DNA of 64,000 nt from an uncultured Massilia sp. (GTDB lineage Bacteria > Pseudomonadota > Gammaproteobacteria > Burkholderiales > Burkholderiaceae_D): NCBI RefSeq assembly GCF_913773735.1, contig NZ_CAJYEB010000032.1, positions 62,001 to 126,000 on the forward strand, written 5' to 3'. Positions within the stretch are counted from its first letter, which is position 1. Each line of letters opens with the position of its first letter. The notes under the pieces were generated by a model. It searched no databases and was not told the DNA's origin. It was given only the letters and a program-made list of their open reading frames with translations. Positions 1-8,447 of the stretch are shown here, piece by piece. The position numbers and the translations under genes were made by a program.

Positions 1-39
1 GAAAAGCGCATCGAGCAGCGCACCGTGCGCCAAGCCTGA
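1..39 (+). CDS. scoA: 3-oxoacid CoA-transferase subunit A, C-terminal end (partial)
   Basis: The first 12 codons, in frame 1, read EKRIEQRTVRQA and end in TGA. This basic tail resembles the end of the alpha subunit of 3-oxoacid (succinyl-CoA:acetoacetate) CoA-transferase. The next gene, 18 bases on, is the beta subunit, which is the normal order. Only the tail lies in the window, so the call rests mainly on the neighbour. Confidence 0.7.
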   Translation, partial: EKRIEQRTVRQA

Positions 40-57
40 GACAGGACGGAGACAACC

Positions 58-708
58 ATGGCATGGACTCGTGATGAAATGGCCGCGCGCGCGGCGAAGG
101 AACTGCAGGACGGCTTCTACGTGAACCTCGGCATCGGCCTGCCGACGCTGGTGGCGAACTACGTCCCGAACGATATCGAGGTGTTCCTGCAATCCGAAAA
201 CGGCTTGCTGGGCATCGGCCCGTTCCCGACGGACGACGCGGTGGACGCCGACCTGATCAACGCCGGCAAGCAGACCGTCACGGCGCTGCCGGGCGCCGCC
301 TACTTCAGCTCGGCCGATTCCTTCGGCATGATCCGCGGCGGCAAGATCAATCTCGCCATCCTGGGCGCGATGCAGGTGTCCGAGCGCGGCGACCTCGCCA
401 ACTGGATGATCCCGGGCAAGATGGTCAAGGGCATGGGTGGCGCGATGGACCTCGTGGCCGGCGTCAAGCGCGTCGTCGTCGTGATGGAACACGTGGCGAC
501 CGCGAAGGACGGTTCCGTCTCGCACAAGATCCTCAAGAAGTGCGATTTGCCGCTGACCGGCGTGGGCGTGGTCGACCGCATCATCACGGACCTGGGCGTG
601 ATCGACGTGACGGAGACCGGTTTGAAGTTGGTGGAACTGGCGCCGGGCGTGAGCAAGGAAGAGGTGGTGCAGGCGACGTCTGCCGAACTGGACGTCACCG
701 CCCTCTGA
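58..708 (+). CDS. scoB: 3-oxoacid CoA-transferase subunit B
   Basis: This is the 216-residue beta subunit of a class I CoA-transferase. It moves CoA between succinyl-CoA and an acetoacetate-type acid in the cytoplasm and works as a heteromer with subunit A. The sequence shows GIGLPT at residues 25-30 and the SENG(L/I)LG motif that carries the catalytic glutamate (Glu47). Length matches the family. The start has GGAGAC six bases upstream, and the end of subunit A lies 18 bases before it, so the two are one operon. Ketone-body use fits the 3-hydroxybutyrate dehydrogenase gene at 6626-7420. A 3-oxoadipate transferase (PcaJ) is the main alternative; no protocatechuate genes are nearby. Confidence 0.9.
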   Translation: MAWTRDEMAARAAKELQDGFYVNLGIGLPTLVANYVPNDIEVFLQSENGLLGIGPFPTDDAVDADLINAGKQTVTALPGAAYFSSADSFGMIRGGKINLAILGAMQVSERGDLANWMIPGKMVKGMGGAMDLVAGVKRVVVVMEHVATAKDGSVSHKILKKCDLPLTGVGVVDRIITDLGVIDVTETGLKLVELAPGVSKEEVVQATSAELDVTAL

Positions 709-742
709 GGCCGTCCGGAGGCGGCGTGGCCGCCTTCGCACG

Positions 743-781
743 CACCGCGCCGCCGGCATGCGCCGGCCGCGCGGTGTTTTT
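743..781 (+). terminator. Rho-independent terminator after scoB
   Basis: CACCGCGC (743-750) pairs with GCGCGGTG (769-776). An inner stem GCCGGC/GCCGGC (752-757/762-767) closes on ATGC, and TTTTT follows at 777-781. It ends two bases before the stop codon of the convergent lipoprotein gene. Confidence 0.85.
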
Positions 782-782
782 C

Positions 783-1184
783 TTACTGCAACGTCCAGAC
801 GTACTGGACCTTGGTCCACGCCTCGACCGGCTTGCCGCCCTCGCGGGCCGGCTTGAACCGGCATCGTTCCAGCGCCGTGCGGGCGGCTTCGTCCATGCTG
901 GCGTAGCCGCTGGACTTGTCGACCTTCGATTGCTTGACGGCGCCGTCCGCGGCGACCAGGAAGCCCAGCGTGACCGTGCCCTGGTGGCCGGCCTTCACGT
1001 CGGCATCCGGATAGTGGGGCCTGGCGCAACTGCCGAAATCGGCTACCGCGGCCTGGTCGGTGGCGGCATGCGCCGATGCGCCCAGCGATTGGCAGGCGGA
1101 CAGCAGGCAGGCGGACAGCAGGCAGGCGGACAGCAGGCCGGCCGCCGCGCGGGCCGGGCGGATCGATCGTTTGGCTTGGAACAT
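783..1184 (-). CDS. TonB C-terminal-domain lipoprotein
   Basis: This protein has 133 residues, starting at the ATG at 1184 with AAGGAGAA about six bases upstream. A basic N-terminus is followed by LLSAC three times in a row (residues 17-31), each copy a valid lipobox, so lipidation at Cys21, Cys26 or Cys31 is predicted. The rest is a TonB-type C-terminal domain with the ARPHYP segment, GTVTLGF, a conserved Cys, and a final WTLQ. It is closely similar to the last 85 residues of the M56 protease gene just upstream (1330-2625), so one probably arose by copying from the other. It lacks the TonB membrane anchor and Pro-rich spacer, so a true energy-transducer role is doubtful. It is the third gene of the BlaI/M56 operon; the 145 bases before it contain no clear terminator. 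Confidence 0.75.
   Translation of the reverse strand: MFQAKRSIRPARAAAGLLSACLLSACLLSACQSLGASAHAATDQAAVADFGSCARPHYPDADVKAGHQGTVTLGFLVAADGAVKQSKVDKSSGYASMDEAARTALERCRFKPAREGGKPVEAWTKVQYVWTLQ
1091..1135 (-). repeat. Three exact 15-bp tandem copies inside a lipobox
   Basis: The unit ggcaggcggacagca occurs at 1091-1105, 1106-1120 and 1121-1135. On the coding strand it encodes LLSAC three times, so copy-number change keeps the reading frame. Confidence 0.95.
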
Positions 1185-1329
1185 GGTCTTCTCCTTGGTT
1201 GAATGCCGTCCCGCCCGGCTGCACGGTGCACAGGGGCGTGACGAGGCCGGCGCGGTGCGCCGGGGTGAACGGGGTTGAGGGAAGCGCGGGCCGGCACGAT
1301 GCCGGCGGCCGTTCAATGGATGGCGCGCG

Positions 1330-2625
1330 TCATTCGAGCGTCCAGACGTACTGCACCTGGGTCCAGGCGGCGACGGGACGGCCGTCCTCCAGCGCCGGCC
1401 GGAACCGGCACTTGTCGATGGCGCCGTGCGCCGCCTCGTCCATCGCCGGGAAGCCGCTCGAGCGCGCCACCTTCGACGTGCGCACGGCGCCGGTGTCGTC
1501 GACGAGGAAGCGCAGCGTGACGGTGCCTTCGTGTCCCGCGGCAACGTCGGCTTGCGGGTACGCGGGCCGGGCGCACGTGCGGAAATCGGCGAGCGCCGGC
1601 GTCGTCGCGCGGACGGCGCCATGGCCGTCCACCGCCAGCGCATGCCGGTTGGCGAGCGCATGGGCGCTGCCCGCGCAGGCCAGCGCCAGCCCCAGCACCG
1701 GGACGACGGCCCGCCAGTCCAGCGCCTGCGTGCCAGGCCGCAGCAGGCGGCGGATGCGCGCCAGCAGGTCGCCGCCGTTGGCCGCCTGCGCCAGGTGGCC
1801 GCCGGAAAACTGCAGGCGCTCGAGTTCGGACAGGGCCAGCGCCAGGCGGCGCGGCTCGCCCAGGTGGCGCGCGGCGAAATCGTCGGCGATCTGCTCGCGT
1901 TCGACGCGGATGCGGCGCGACAGCCACCAGACGGCCGGATGGTAGAACAGGATCGTCTCGACGACGTTCTGCAGCAGGTTCACCAGGTAGTCATGGCGCC
2001 GGATGTGGCCCAGTTCGTGCGCCAGCAGCGCCTCCAGCAGGTGGGGCGGCATGCCGGCGACGAGCGCGGCCGGCACCAGCACGACGGGACGCCACCAGCC
2101 GGCCGTGACCGGGCTGGCCAGCCCTTCGACGATGCGCAGGCGCACCGCGCGCGTCAGGCCGCAGCACGCCGCCAGTGCCGACAGCCGCGCCTGCCAGGCC
2201 GGATCGCCGCCGTCTCCCCGTGCCACCCGCCCGATCCATAGCAGGCCGCAGGCCATGCGCAGGCCCAGCGCGCCGACGCAGGCCGCCCACAGGGCGACGA
2301 TCCAGTCGAGATGTTGTTGCAGCCACGCCAGCCAGCCGGCCGCGTCCGCCGCCGCGGCCCGGGGCAGGGCGCCGGCGAACGGCATGCCGCCAGCGGCGGG
2401 CACCCGGCCGCCCGACAGCAGCAGGCACAGCTCGGCCAGCGGCCAGGCCAGGCACAGCAGCAGGCCCGTGCAGGCGACGGCGTAGCGCAGTTCGGGGCGC
2501 GCGTTGCGCAGCGCGACCAGCAGCGTGCCGGTGGCACAGGCGATCAGCGCGCCCTGCCAGACGAAATGCAGCAGCATCCAGCCGATGCCGGCGACCAGCG
2601 TCGACATGTCGATGGCGGCCATCAT
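1330..2625 (-). CDS. M56 (BlaR1/MecR1-like) membrane protease fused to a TonB C-terminal domain
   Basis: The start at 2625 overlaps the BlaI stop as ATGA, giving 431 residues. The N-terminal half has several membrane segments (about residues 10-35, 45-70 and 105-130). The zinc-protease motif HELGH is at 203-207, followed by a further hydrophobic stretch and EREQIADDFA near 242-251, which carries the third ligand as in M56 proteases. Residues 347-431 form a TonB-like C-terminal domain in place of the penicillin-binding sensor of BlaR1. In the BlaR1 family, signal sensing activates the protease and leads to loss of the BlaI repressor. Here the signal is unknown and is presumably sensed or passed on in the periplasm through the TonB-like domain, which is an inference. 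The first gene of the operon encodes the BlaI partner. Confidence 0.85.
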   Translation of the reverse strand: MMAAIDMSTLVAGIGWMLLHFVWQGALIACATGTLLVALRNARPELRYAVACTGLLLCLAWPLAELCLLLSGGRVPAAGGMPFAGALPRAAAADAAGWLAWLQQHLDWIVALWAACVGALGLRMACGLLWIGRVARGDGGDPAWQARLSALAACCGLTRAVRLRIVEGLASPVTAGWWRPVVLVPAALVAGMPPHLLEALLAHELGHIRRHDYLVNLLQNVVETILFYHPAVWWLSRRIRVEREQIADDFAARHLGEPRRLALALSELERLQFSGGHLAQAANGGDLLARIRRLLRPGTQALDWRAVVPVLGLALACAGSAHALANRHALAVDGHGAVRATTPALADFRTCARPAYPQADVAAGHEGTVTLRFLVDDTGAVRTSKVARSSGFPAMDEAAHGAIDKCRFRPALEDGRPVAAWTQVQYVWTLE

Positions 2626-3005
2626 TTGCCGTCGCCCTTGAGCAGCCGTTCGATTTCCTCCCTGTCCTTGCGCGAGATGCCGGTCTTGAGCGCCGCCAGC
2701 ACGAGGTCCTTGGCCGAGCCCGAAAAGGCGCGCTGCATCAGGTCCTTCAGCAGGTTGGTCTGCAGCGATTCCTGGGCCTGGGCCGGCGCATACACGTGAG
2801 ACCGTTCGCTCTCGTCGCGGATCAATAAACCCTTGCCGTGCATGATCTGCATCAGGCGCAAGACGGTGGCATAGGTGACGTCCGGACGCGCCTTGACCAT
2901 GGCGTCGTGCACCTGGCGCGCGGTGGCGGCGCCGAGCGGCCACAGCACCTGCAGCAGGTCGAGTTCGGCCGCGGTCGGCTTGGGCAGGGAGGGGGATGTG
3001 GGCAT
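2622..3005 (-). CDS. BlaI/MecI-family transcriptional repressor
   Basis: This protein has 127 residues and starts at the ATG at 3005 with AGGAG seven bases upstream. The N-terminal winged helix (about residues 10-80) contains the family pattern AELDLLQVLW, a recognition helix around VTYATVLRLMQIM, and a wing ending HVYAP. The C-terminal part is the helical dimer domain. Members repress their own operon and are inactivated by the partnering M56 protease, which follows here with a 4-base overlap. Three copies of TAGA-N8-TCTA lie upstream (3045-3143), two of them over the likely promoter, so autorepression is expected. No beta-lactamase gene is in the window. Confidence 0.9.
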   Translation of the reverse strand: MPTSPSLPKPTAAELDLLQVLWPLGAATARQVHDAMVKARPDVTYATVLRLMQIMHGKGLLIRDESERSHVYAPAQAQESLQTNLLKDLMQRAFSGSAKDLVLAALKTGISRKDREEIERLLKGDGK

Positions 3006-3044
3006 GGCAGCTCCTGGACAGGCAAGAACGGTTGTTCGATGACT

Positions 3045-3074
3045 TAGACTATCCTGTCTAGAAGCGTCTGTCTA
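3045..3074 (-). promoter_or_regulatory. Two overlapping TAGA-N8-TCTA operators over the blaI-like promoter
   Basis: Site one is 3045-3060 and reads TAGA, 8 bases, TCTA. Site two is 3059-3074 with the same arms and spacing, sharing two bases with site one. On the minus strand a possible promoter, TTGTAG (3077-3072) with GATAGT (3053-3048) 18 bases away, lies within or touches the pair. This is the arrangement expected of a BlaI-type repressor. The assignment to this repressor is inferred. Confidence 0.6.
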
Positions 3075-3125
3075 CAACTTTATTTCTCGTGCGCCCAGTT
3101 GCGATTTCCCTTTCGGCAGGGCTAA

Positions 3126-3145
3126 CATAGAAAACGTTGTCTATG
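3126..3145 (-). promoter_or_regulatory. Third operator-like palindrome
   Basis: CATAGA (3126-3131) and TCTATG (3140-3145) flank AAACGTTG. The whole 20-bp block is palindromic except for one base pair and again contains TAGA-N8-TCTA (3128-3143). It lies about 120 bases upstream of the repressor start. Confidence 0.55.
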
Positions 3146-3303
3146 ACCGGGATTGCCGATGATCGTGCGGAAAACCCGCATGATCGCGAACGGCTGCTGA
3201 CGATTCCGGCGCTGCGGCTGCGTCAGCCGGTCGATGTCGTCTTCCGGCTGGAAAACCCGGCGCCGGTGCGGACGGGCAGGAAGTCGCGGGCGCGCCGGCA
3301 TGC

Positions 3304-3331
3304 AAAAACGCCGGGCGAACCCGGCGTTTTT
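3304..3331 (-). terminator. Bidirectional rho-independent terminator after dctA
   Basis: AAAAACGCCGGG (3304-3315) pairs perfectly with CCCGGCGTTTTT (3320-3331) across a CGAA loop. It stands 18 bases past the dctA stop. Confidence 0.9.
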
Positions 3332-3349
3332 CATTGGTGCGGCGCTGGC

Positions 3350-4681
3350 TTACGCGGCTTCGCGCATCGGACGGGCTTTCACGTCCGTGGTCGGATCGTT
3401 GGCCGGGTCGTCGAAGGTCGGGTTGGCCAGTTCGGCGCTCAGGCGTTCCTTGTCCAGTTCGCCTTCCCACTTCGACACGACGATCGTGGCGACGCCGTTG
3501 CCGATGATGTTGGTCAGGGCGCGGCATTCGCTCATGAACTTGTCGATGCCCAGGATCAGCGCCATGCCGGCCACCGGGATGGTCGGGACGACGGCCAGCG
3601 TGGCGGCCAGCGTGATGAAGCCGGCGCCGGTGATGCCCGACGCGCCCTTCGAGGTCAGCATCGCTACCAGCAGGATGGTCAGTTCCTGGGTCAGGGTCAG
3701 GTCGGTGTTGGTGGCCTGGGCAACGAACAGGGCGGCCATGGTCATGTAGATGTTGGTGCCGTCCAGGTTGAACGAATAGCCGGTCGGAACCACCAGGCCG
3801 ACGACCGATTTCGGGCAGCCCAGCTTTTCCAGCTTGCGCATGATGGCCGGCAGCGCGCTTTCCGACGAGCTGGTGCCCAGCACGATCAGCAGTTCTTCAC
3901 GGATGTAGGCCAGGAAGCGGAAGATCGAGAAACCGGTCAGCTTGGCGATGGTGCCCAGCACCAGCACGACGAACAGGAAGCAGGTGAAGTAGAACGAACC
4001 GACCAGCGACGCCAGCGGGATCAGCGACTTGACGCCGTACTTGCCGATGGTGAAGGCCATCGCGCCGAAGGCGCCGATCGGGGCGGCTTTCATGACGATG
4101 TTCACGACGCCGAAGATCACGTGCGACAGGTCTTCGACGAAGCGCGCCACCGGACGGCCGCGCTCGCCCAGCATCGACAGCGCGAAGCCGAACAGGATCG
4201 CGATCAAGAGGACCTGCAGGATCTCGCCCTTGGCGAACGCATCCACGAAGGTGTTCGGGATGATGTTCATCAGGAAGTCGACGGTCGTCAGCGACTTGGT
4301 CTTGTCGGTGTACTGGGCGATCGCGTGGGTGTCCAGCGTGGCCGGATCGACGTTGAAGCCGGCGCCCGGCTTGACCAGGTTGGCGACGATCAGGCCGATG
4401 GCCAGCGCGAAGGTCGAGACGATCTCGAAGTAGAGCAGGGCCTTGCCGCCGACGCGGCCGACTTTCTTCATGTCCTGCATGCCGGCGATGCCGGCGACGA
4501 CGGTACAGAAGATCACCGGGGCGATGATCATCTTGATGAGTTTGATGAAGCCGTCTCCCAAAGGCTTCATCTTGGTGCCGAGTTCCGGGTCGAAGATACC
4601 CAGCAGCACGCCGATGATAATGGCGAACAATACCTGGATATACAAGACTTTATAGAATGGTTTTTTCATGACTGGGCTCAT
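3350..4681 (-). CDS. dctA: C4-dicarboxylate:cation symporter DctA
   Basis: This 443-residue inner-membrane symporter of the DAACS family takes up succinate, fumarate and malate. Diagnostic segments include [21 protein letters not shown] near residue 40, the serine-rich hairpin [10 protein letters not shown], the [16 protein letters not shown] segment, and the late SKGASGITG and [13 protein letters not shown] motifs. Length is normal. The start at 4681 gives MSPVMKK; an ATG four codons later (4669) would give the more common MKKPFYK start, and neither has a strong ribosome site. It is transcribed alone and followed by a strong terminator. No DctB/DctD pair is adjacent, and no clear sigma54 promoter was seen in the 140 bases upstream. 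Confidence 0.95.
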   Translation of the reverse strand: MSPVMKKPFYKVLYIQVLFAIIIGVLLGIFDPELGTKMKPLGDGFIKLIKMIIAPVIFCTVVAGIAGMQDMKKVGRVGGKALLYFEIVSTFALAIGLIVANLVKPGAGFNVDPATLDTHAIAQYTDKTKSLTTVDFLMNIIPNTFVDAFAKGEILQVLLIAILFGFALSMLGERGRPVARFVEDLSHVIFGVVNIVMKAAPIGAFGAMAFTIGKYGVKSLIPLASLVGSFYFTCFLFVVLVLGTIAKLTGFSIFRFLAYIREELLIVLGTSSSESALPAIMRKLEKLGCPKSVVGLVVPTGYSFNLDGTNIYMTMAALFVAQATNTDLTLTQELTILLVAMLTSKGASGITGAGFITLAATLAVVPTIPVAGMALILGIDKFMSECRALTNIIGNGVATIVVSKWEGELDKERLSAELANPTFDDPANDPTTDVKARPMREAA

Positions 4682-4819
4682 ACACGATTGGTAACACCGT
4701 CATCATTCCTCAAAATATCTGGCCAGACTATTGTGGAAAACCGCAACGCCCAGCCTGATATCCGATCTGCCCTTCCTGAATAACCGCTATAAGTTTCCCA
4801 AGGGAAAGCCTCCGTGTTC

Positions 4820-6124
4820 TTATTGGCGACGGTAAACGACGCCGCCTTTCATCACGAAGCCGACATGGCATAGCGCCGCGATGTCGGCCGTCGGGTCGCC
4901 GTCCACGGCGACGACGTCGGCCAGCGCGCCGCTGCGGATCGTGCCGAGTTCCGGCTTGCCCAGGATGCCGGCCGCCACCGTCGTGGCGGCGCGCAGCGCC
5001 TCGGTGGGCGTCATGCCCAGGCGCACCATCCATGCCAGTTCGCGCGCGTTGCTGCCGTGGGCGAACACGCCGACGTCGCTGCCGTTGCCGATCGTCACGC
5101 CCACGCGGCGCGCCAGCTGGAAGGCGCGCGCGGCCTGCTGCATGGCGGGCGTCGGGGCACCGCCGCGCACGTGCTTCTGGAAATATTCGCCGATGGCTTC
5201 CGGCGCCGTCAGCGTCGGGATGTACGCGACGCCGCGCTCGCGCATCAGCGTGAACGTCGCCTCGCTGGCGCCGTAGCCGTGCTCGATGGTGTCGACGCCG
5301 GCCAGCACGGCCTGGCGGATCGCGTCGTCGCTGCTGGCGTGCACCGCCACCTTGCGGCCCGTGACGTGCGCGGCCGCCACCATCGCCCGCATTTCCTCCA
5401 ACGTGAAGGTGGGGCGGGTGCTGCCGTCGATGCCGGTGCGGTAGTCGGCATAGATCTTGATCCAGTCGGCGCCGTGCGCCGCCTGCTGGCGCACCGCCTT
5501 GACGGCTTCGTCGACGCCGGTCGCCTGCTGGGCGCCGTAGGGCAGTTCCATGTCGGGCCGGTAGTTGCGCTCGGCCGGGCCGTAGCTGGCGGTGGCGACG
5601 ATGGCGCGGGTCGCCACCAGCAGGCGCGGCCCGGGCACCTGGCCCTCGTCGATGGCGCGCTTGATGCCGACGTCGGCATAGTCGACGCCCTCGGTGCCGA
5701 GGTCGCGCAGCGTGGTGAAGCCGGCCTGCAGGGTGTCCGCGGCATGGCGCACGGCCAGCGCGACGCGGTAGGCCGGCGCCTCCTTGATCACCTGGTCGTC
5801 CCAGGTGGTTTCGTTATACGGGTGCAGCAGCACGTGCGAGTGCAGGTCGATCAGGCCCGGGATCAGGGTCTTGCCGGGCAGGTCGATTTTCTCGGCATCG
5901 GCCGGGACCGCCATGCCCGCCGCCGGCCCGACGGCCTGGACACGGCCGCCGGCCACCAGCACGCTCCAGCCGGGGTGGGCGGCGCCGTCGCCGGTCCAGA
6001 CGCGCTCGGGACGCAGCAGCACCGTATGCGGGGCGCCCGGCACATCGGCGCCGCGCGCGCCGGCGGCGACCGCGGCGAGGGTCATGAGGGTGGCGAGGGA
6101 CAGCAGCCTGGTCCAGGTGCGCAT
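4820..6124 (-). CDS. Secreted metal-dependent amidohydrolase
   Basis: This 434-residue protein has an N-terminal signal sequence ending near AAGARGA, so it is probably periplasmic. It has the layout of the imidazolonepropionase/Xaa-Pro dipeptidase-like amidohydrolases. A small beta domain is followed by the barrel with LIDLHSHVL (two His ligands), DWIKIYADY (candidate carboxylated Lys), [15 protein letters not shown] (His), DTIEHGYG (His) and [11 protein letters not shown] (Asp). The C-terminus returns to the beta domain ([11 protein letters not shown]). Relatives cleave dipeptides or hydrolyse lactams and similar amides; the substrate cannot be read from sequence. AAGGAAG lies eight bases before the start. 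It stands alone between dctA and a small unknown gene. Confidence 0.85.
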   Translation of the reverse strand: MRTWTRLLSLATLMTLAAVAAGARGADVPGAPHTVLLRPERVWTGDGAAHPGWSVLVAGGRVQAVGPAAGMAVPADAEKIDLPGKTLIPGLIDLHSHVLLHPYNETTWDDQVIKEAPAYRVALAVRHAADTLQAGFTTLRDLGTEGVDYADVGIKRAIDEGQVPGPRLLVATRAIVATASYGPAERNYRPDMELPYGAQQATGVDEAVKAVRQQAAHGADWIKIYADYRTGIDGSTRPTFTLEEMRAMVAAAHVTGRKVAVHASSDDAIRQAVLAGVDTIEHGYGASEATFTLMRERGVAYIPTLTAPEAIGEYFQKHVRGGAPTPAMQQAARAFQLARRVGVTIGNGSDVGVFAHGSNARELAWMVRLGMTPTEALRAATTVAAGILGKPELGTIRSGALADVVAVDGDPTADIAALCHVGFVMKGGVVYRRQ

Positions 6125-6181
6125 GGGCGTCTTCCTTGTCGTGATGGAAGCGCCATCATAGCGAAGCCGGTTGGCAGTGCG

Positions 6182-6565
6182 CTATTCGAGATCCTGCATC
6201 GACTGCCGGATGCCTTCCTCGACGTCGTTCAGGAACGCGGCTCCCTTGGGCGAGAGCGCGATGCCGGGCACGGCCAGTTCGACCAGGCAGGCCAGCGCCT
6301 GGCGGAACCATTCCATGTCGGTGCCCATCAGCGGCAGCGCATGGGCGTCGTTCAGGTAGTGCACGGCGCGCGCCAGCAGCGCGGTGTCGCGCCCGGCGTT
6401 CGCCACGGGCAGGGCGAAGTCGGCGGCTTCGCGCTCGAACTTCGCGGCGAGCGTCTCGAGGATGTCGCGCGACACCTGCGTGTGCCCGGCGGCCAGCACG
6501 ACGTGGGCGAGTTCGGCGCAGGCTTCGGCCAGGCCGGGGACGTGGATGGCATCGTCTTCGTTCAT
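6182..6565 (-). CDS. Hypothetical acidic helical protein
   Basis: The 127 residues are mostly helical and acidic, with no signal peptide, membrane span or recognised motif. The middle contains AAKFEREAADFALPVANAGRDTALLARAVHYLNDAHALP and the end is acidic (DVEEGIRQSMQDLE). It sits between the secreted amidohydrolase and 3-hydroxybutyrate dehydrogenase in the same direction, 60 bases from the latter. No Shine-Dalgarno sequence is obvious. Codon use resembles the neighbours, so I regard it as real. I do not recognise the family. Confidence 0.65.
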   Translation of the reverse strand: MNEDDAIHVPGLAEACAELAHVVLAAGHTQVSRDILETLAAKFEREAADFALPVANAGRDTALLARAVHYLNDAHALPLMGTDMEWFRQALACLVELAVPGIALSPKGAAFLNDVEEGIRQSMQDLE

Positions 6566-6625
6566 CCGCGCATTGTAGACCAGGCGGCGCGGCGCTGCCG
6601 GCCGGGGCGCGCGCCGGCCGCGGCC

Positions 6626-7420
6626 TTACTGGGCCAGCCAGCCGCCGTCCATGTTCCAGGCCACGCCGCGCACCTGGTTGGCCGCCGGGCTGCAGAAGAA
6701 CACGGCCAGCGCGCCCAGTTCCTCGGGCGTGACGAATTCGCCGGACGGCTGCTTTTCCAGCAGCAGCGCCTTCTTGGCCTGCTCGTTGCTGATGCCTTCG
6801 CGCGCGGCGCGGTCGTCGACCTGCTTCTGCACCAGCGGCGTCAGGACCCAGCCCGGGCAGATGGCGTTGGCGGTGACGCCGGTGGCGGCGGTTTCCAGCG
6901 CCGTCGACTTGGTCAGGCCGACCAGCCCGTGCTTGGCCGCCACGTAGGCGGATTTTTGCGCCGACGCGACCAGGCCGTGGGCCGAGGCCAGGTTGATGAT
7001 GCGGCCCCAGTTCTTCTGCTTCATGTAGGGCAGGGCCAGGCGGCTGGTGTGGAAGGCGGACGTAAGGTTGATGGCGATGATGGCGTCCCACTTCTCGACC
7101 GGGAAGTCCTCGACGTTGGCCACGTACTGGATGCCGGCATTGTTGACCAGGACGTCGACGCCGCCGAATTTTTCGGCGGCGAAGCGCATCATCGCCTCGA
7201 TCTGGTCGGGCTTGGACATGTCGGCGTTGTGGTAGGCCGTCTGCACGCCGAACTCCTGGCCGATGTCGGTGTACAGCTTTTCGATCTGCTGGGCGTCGCC
7301 GAAACCGTTGAACACGATGTTGGCGCCCTGCTCGGCCAGCGCGCGCGCGATGCCCAGGCCGATGCCCGAGGTCGAACCGGTCACGAGGGCGGTCTTGCCC
7401 TTCAGAATTGCATTGGTCAT
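6626..7420 (-). CDS. bdhA: 3-hydroxybutyrate dehydrogenase
   Basis: This is a 264-residue short-chain dehydrogenase that oxidises (R)-3-hydroxybutyrate to acetoacetate with NAD+. The nucleotide-binding motif TGSTSGIG is at residues 15-22, NNAG is near 92, and the catalytic Ser and Tyr-x3-Lys lie in SAHGLVASAQKSAYVAAKHG. The features that mark BDH rather than a generic SDR are ICPGWVLTPLVQKQ and the C-terminal end GVAWNMDGGWLAQ. AAGGAGAC precedes the ATG. The product acetoacetate is the substrate of the CoA-transferase encoded at the left edge, consistent with polyhydroxybutyrate or ketone-body turnover. The gene is divergent from the alpha/beta hydrolase gene, with a shared 148-base control region. 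Confidence 0.93.
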   Translation of the reverse strand: MTNAILKGKTALVTGSTSGIGLGIARALAEQGANIVFNGFGDAQQIEKLYTDIGQEFGVQTAYHNADMSKPDQIEAMMRFAAEKFGGVDVLVNNAGIQYVANVEDFPVEKWDAIIAINLTSAFHTSRLALPYMKQKNWGRIINLASAHGLVASAQKSAYVAAKHGLVGLTKSTALETAATGVTANAICPGWVLTPLVQKQVDDRAAREGISNEQAKKALLLEKQPSGEFVTPEELGALAVFFCSPAANQVRGVAWNMDGGWLAQ

Positions 7421-7476
7421 TACGTCTCCTTCAGGAAAGGGATGGAAGGTGTGCCCGGTCTTCCGGCCAGACTTGG

Positions 7477-7486
7477 TAGAATTCTA
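7477..7486. promoter_or_regulatory. Palindromic TAGAATTCTA in the bdhA/hydrolase divergent region
   Basis: TAGAATTCTA is a perfect 10-bp palindrome, so each strand presents TAGAAT, a good -10 sequence. No clear -35 matches at 17 bases on either strand. TAAAAT at 7501-7506 is a second -10 candidate for the rightward gene. Confidence 0.35.
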
Positions 7487-7515
7487 ATCGCATCGCCGGT
7501 TAAAATGTTGGCGGT

Positions 7516-7547
7516 GCGTCGATGCGTCGATGCGTCCATGCGTCGAT
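7516..7547. repeat. Four tandem octamers (GCGTCGAT)
   Basis: The copies are 7516-7523, 7524-7531, 7532-7539 (GCGTCCAT, one change) and 7540-7547. They lie in the untranslated region between bdhA and the rightward hydrolase gene. Confidence 0.9.
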
Positions 7548-7568
7548 ACCAAGGGAGATGGGCAGGAC

Positions 7569-8447
7569 ATGAGCGAACCGAGGCTGAAGTCCGTGCAATG
7601 CAGTTCGCCGGCCGGCCTGCATCGCATGGCATACAAGGAGTGGGGCGACCCGGACAACCCGCGCGTGCTGGTATGCGTGCACGGGGTCACGCGCGTCGCC
7701 GACGACTTCGACGCGCTGGCCGCGGCCATGTGCGACCGCTACCGCGTGGTCTGCCCCGACGTCGTCGGGCGCGGGCGCTCGGGGCGGCTGCGCGATCCGC
7801 AGCACTACGTCGTGCCGCAGTACGTGGCCGACATGGTCACGCTGGTCGCGCGCGTCACCGCCCGCGGCGACGGCGAGGACGTGCACTGGTTCGGCACCTC
7901 GATGGGGGGACTGATCGGCATGATCCTGGCCTCGTTCGAGGACAGTCCCGTCCAGCGCCTGGTGCTCAACGACATCGGCCCGGTGCTGGACCCGGCCGCG
8001 ATGGCGCGCATCGCCGACTACATCGGCCAGGACCTGCGCTTCGCAAGTTACGGCGCCGGCGCCGCCTTCGTGCGCGAGGTCTCGGCGGCGTTCGGACCGC
8101 ACGACGACGCCCAGTGGGACAAGCTGGCGCGCGACGTGCTGGTCGAGACGCCCGACGGCCAGTGGACGCGCCACTACGATCCCGCGCTGGCCAGGCCGTT
8201 CGCCGCCGTCACGCCCGGGCAGGCCGCCCGCGACCAGCAGGCGCTGTGGGCCGCGTTCGACGCGATCCGCTGCCCGACGCTGCTGGTGCGCGGCGCGCAG
8301 TCCGACCTGCTGTCGCGCGCCACCGCCGAGGAGATGACGCGGCGCGGGCCGCGTCCGCGCCTCGTCGAGATCGCGGGCGTCGGCCACGCGCCCACGTTCG
8401 TGCAGCCGGAGCAGATCGCGCTCGCGCGCGACTTCCTGGACGGCTGA
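7569..8447 (+). CDS. Alpha/beta hydrolase
   Basis: The ATG at 7569 gives 292 residues; an upstream in-frame ATG at 7530 would begin inside the octamer repeats and is less likely. The fold signature is clear: VCVHGVTRV (oxyanion loop), HWFGTSMGGLIG with the nucleophile Ser in G-T-S-M-G, an acidic residue in RGAQSDLLS, and the catalytic His in GVGHAPTF near the end. Similarity is to esterase/lactonase-type hydrolases. The substrate is unknown. It is followed 47 bases later by ridA and then relA on the same strand. Cytoplasmic, as no signal sequence is present. Confidence 0.85.
   Translation: MSEPRLKSVQCSSPAGLHRMAYKEWGDPDNPRVLVCVHGVTRVADDFDALAAAMCDRYRVVCPDVVGRGRSGRLRDPQHYVVPQYVADMVTLVARVTARGDGEDVHWFGTSMGGLIGMILASFEDSPVQRLVLNDIGPVLDPAAMARIADYIGQDLRFASYGAGAAFVREVSAAFGPHDDAQWDKLARDVLVETPDGQWTRHYDPALARPFAAVTPGQAARDQQALWAAFDAIRCPTLLVRGAQSDLLSRATAEEMTRRGPRPRLVEIAGVGHAPTFVQPEQIALARDFLDG

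Noticed and set aside
4682..4819. Sigma54 promoter for dctA
   Set aside because: No GG-N10-GC pair with the expected flanks was found, and no DctD-type activator gene is in the window.
7516..7547. Octamers considered as replication iterons
   Set aside because: Only four short units, no DnaA boxes or AT-rich unwinding region, and no replication initiator gene nearby.
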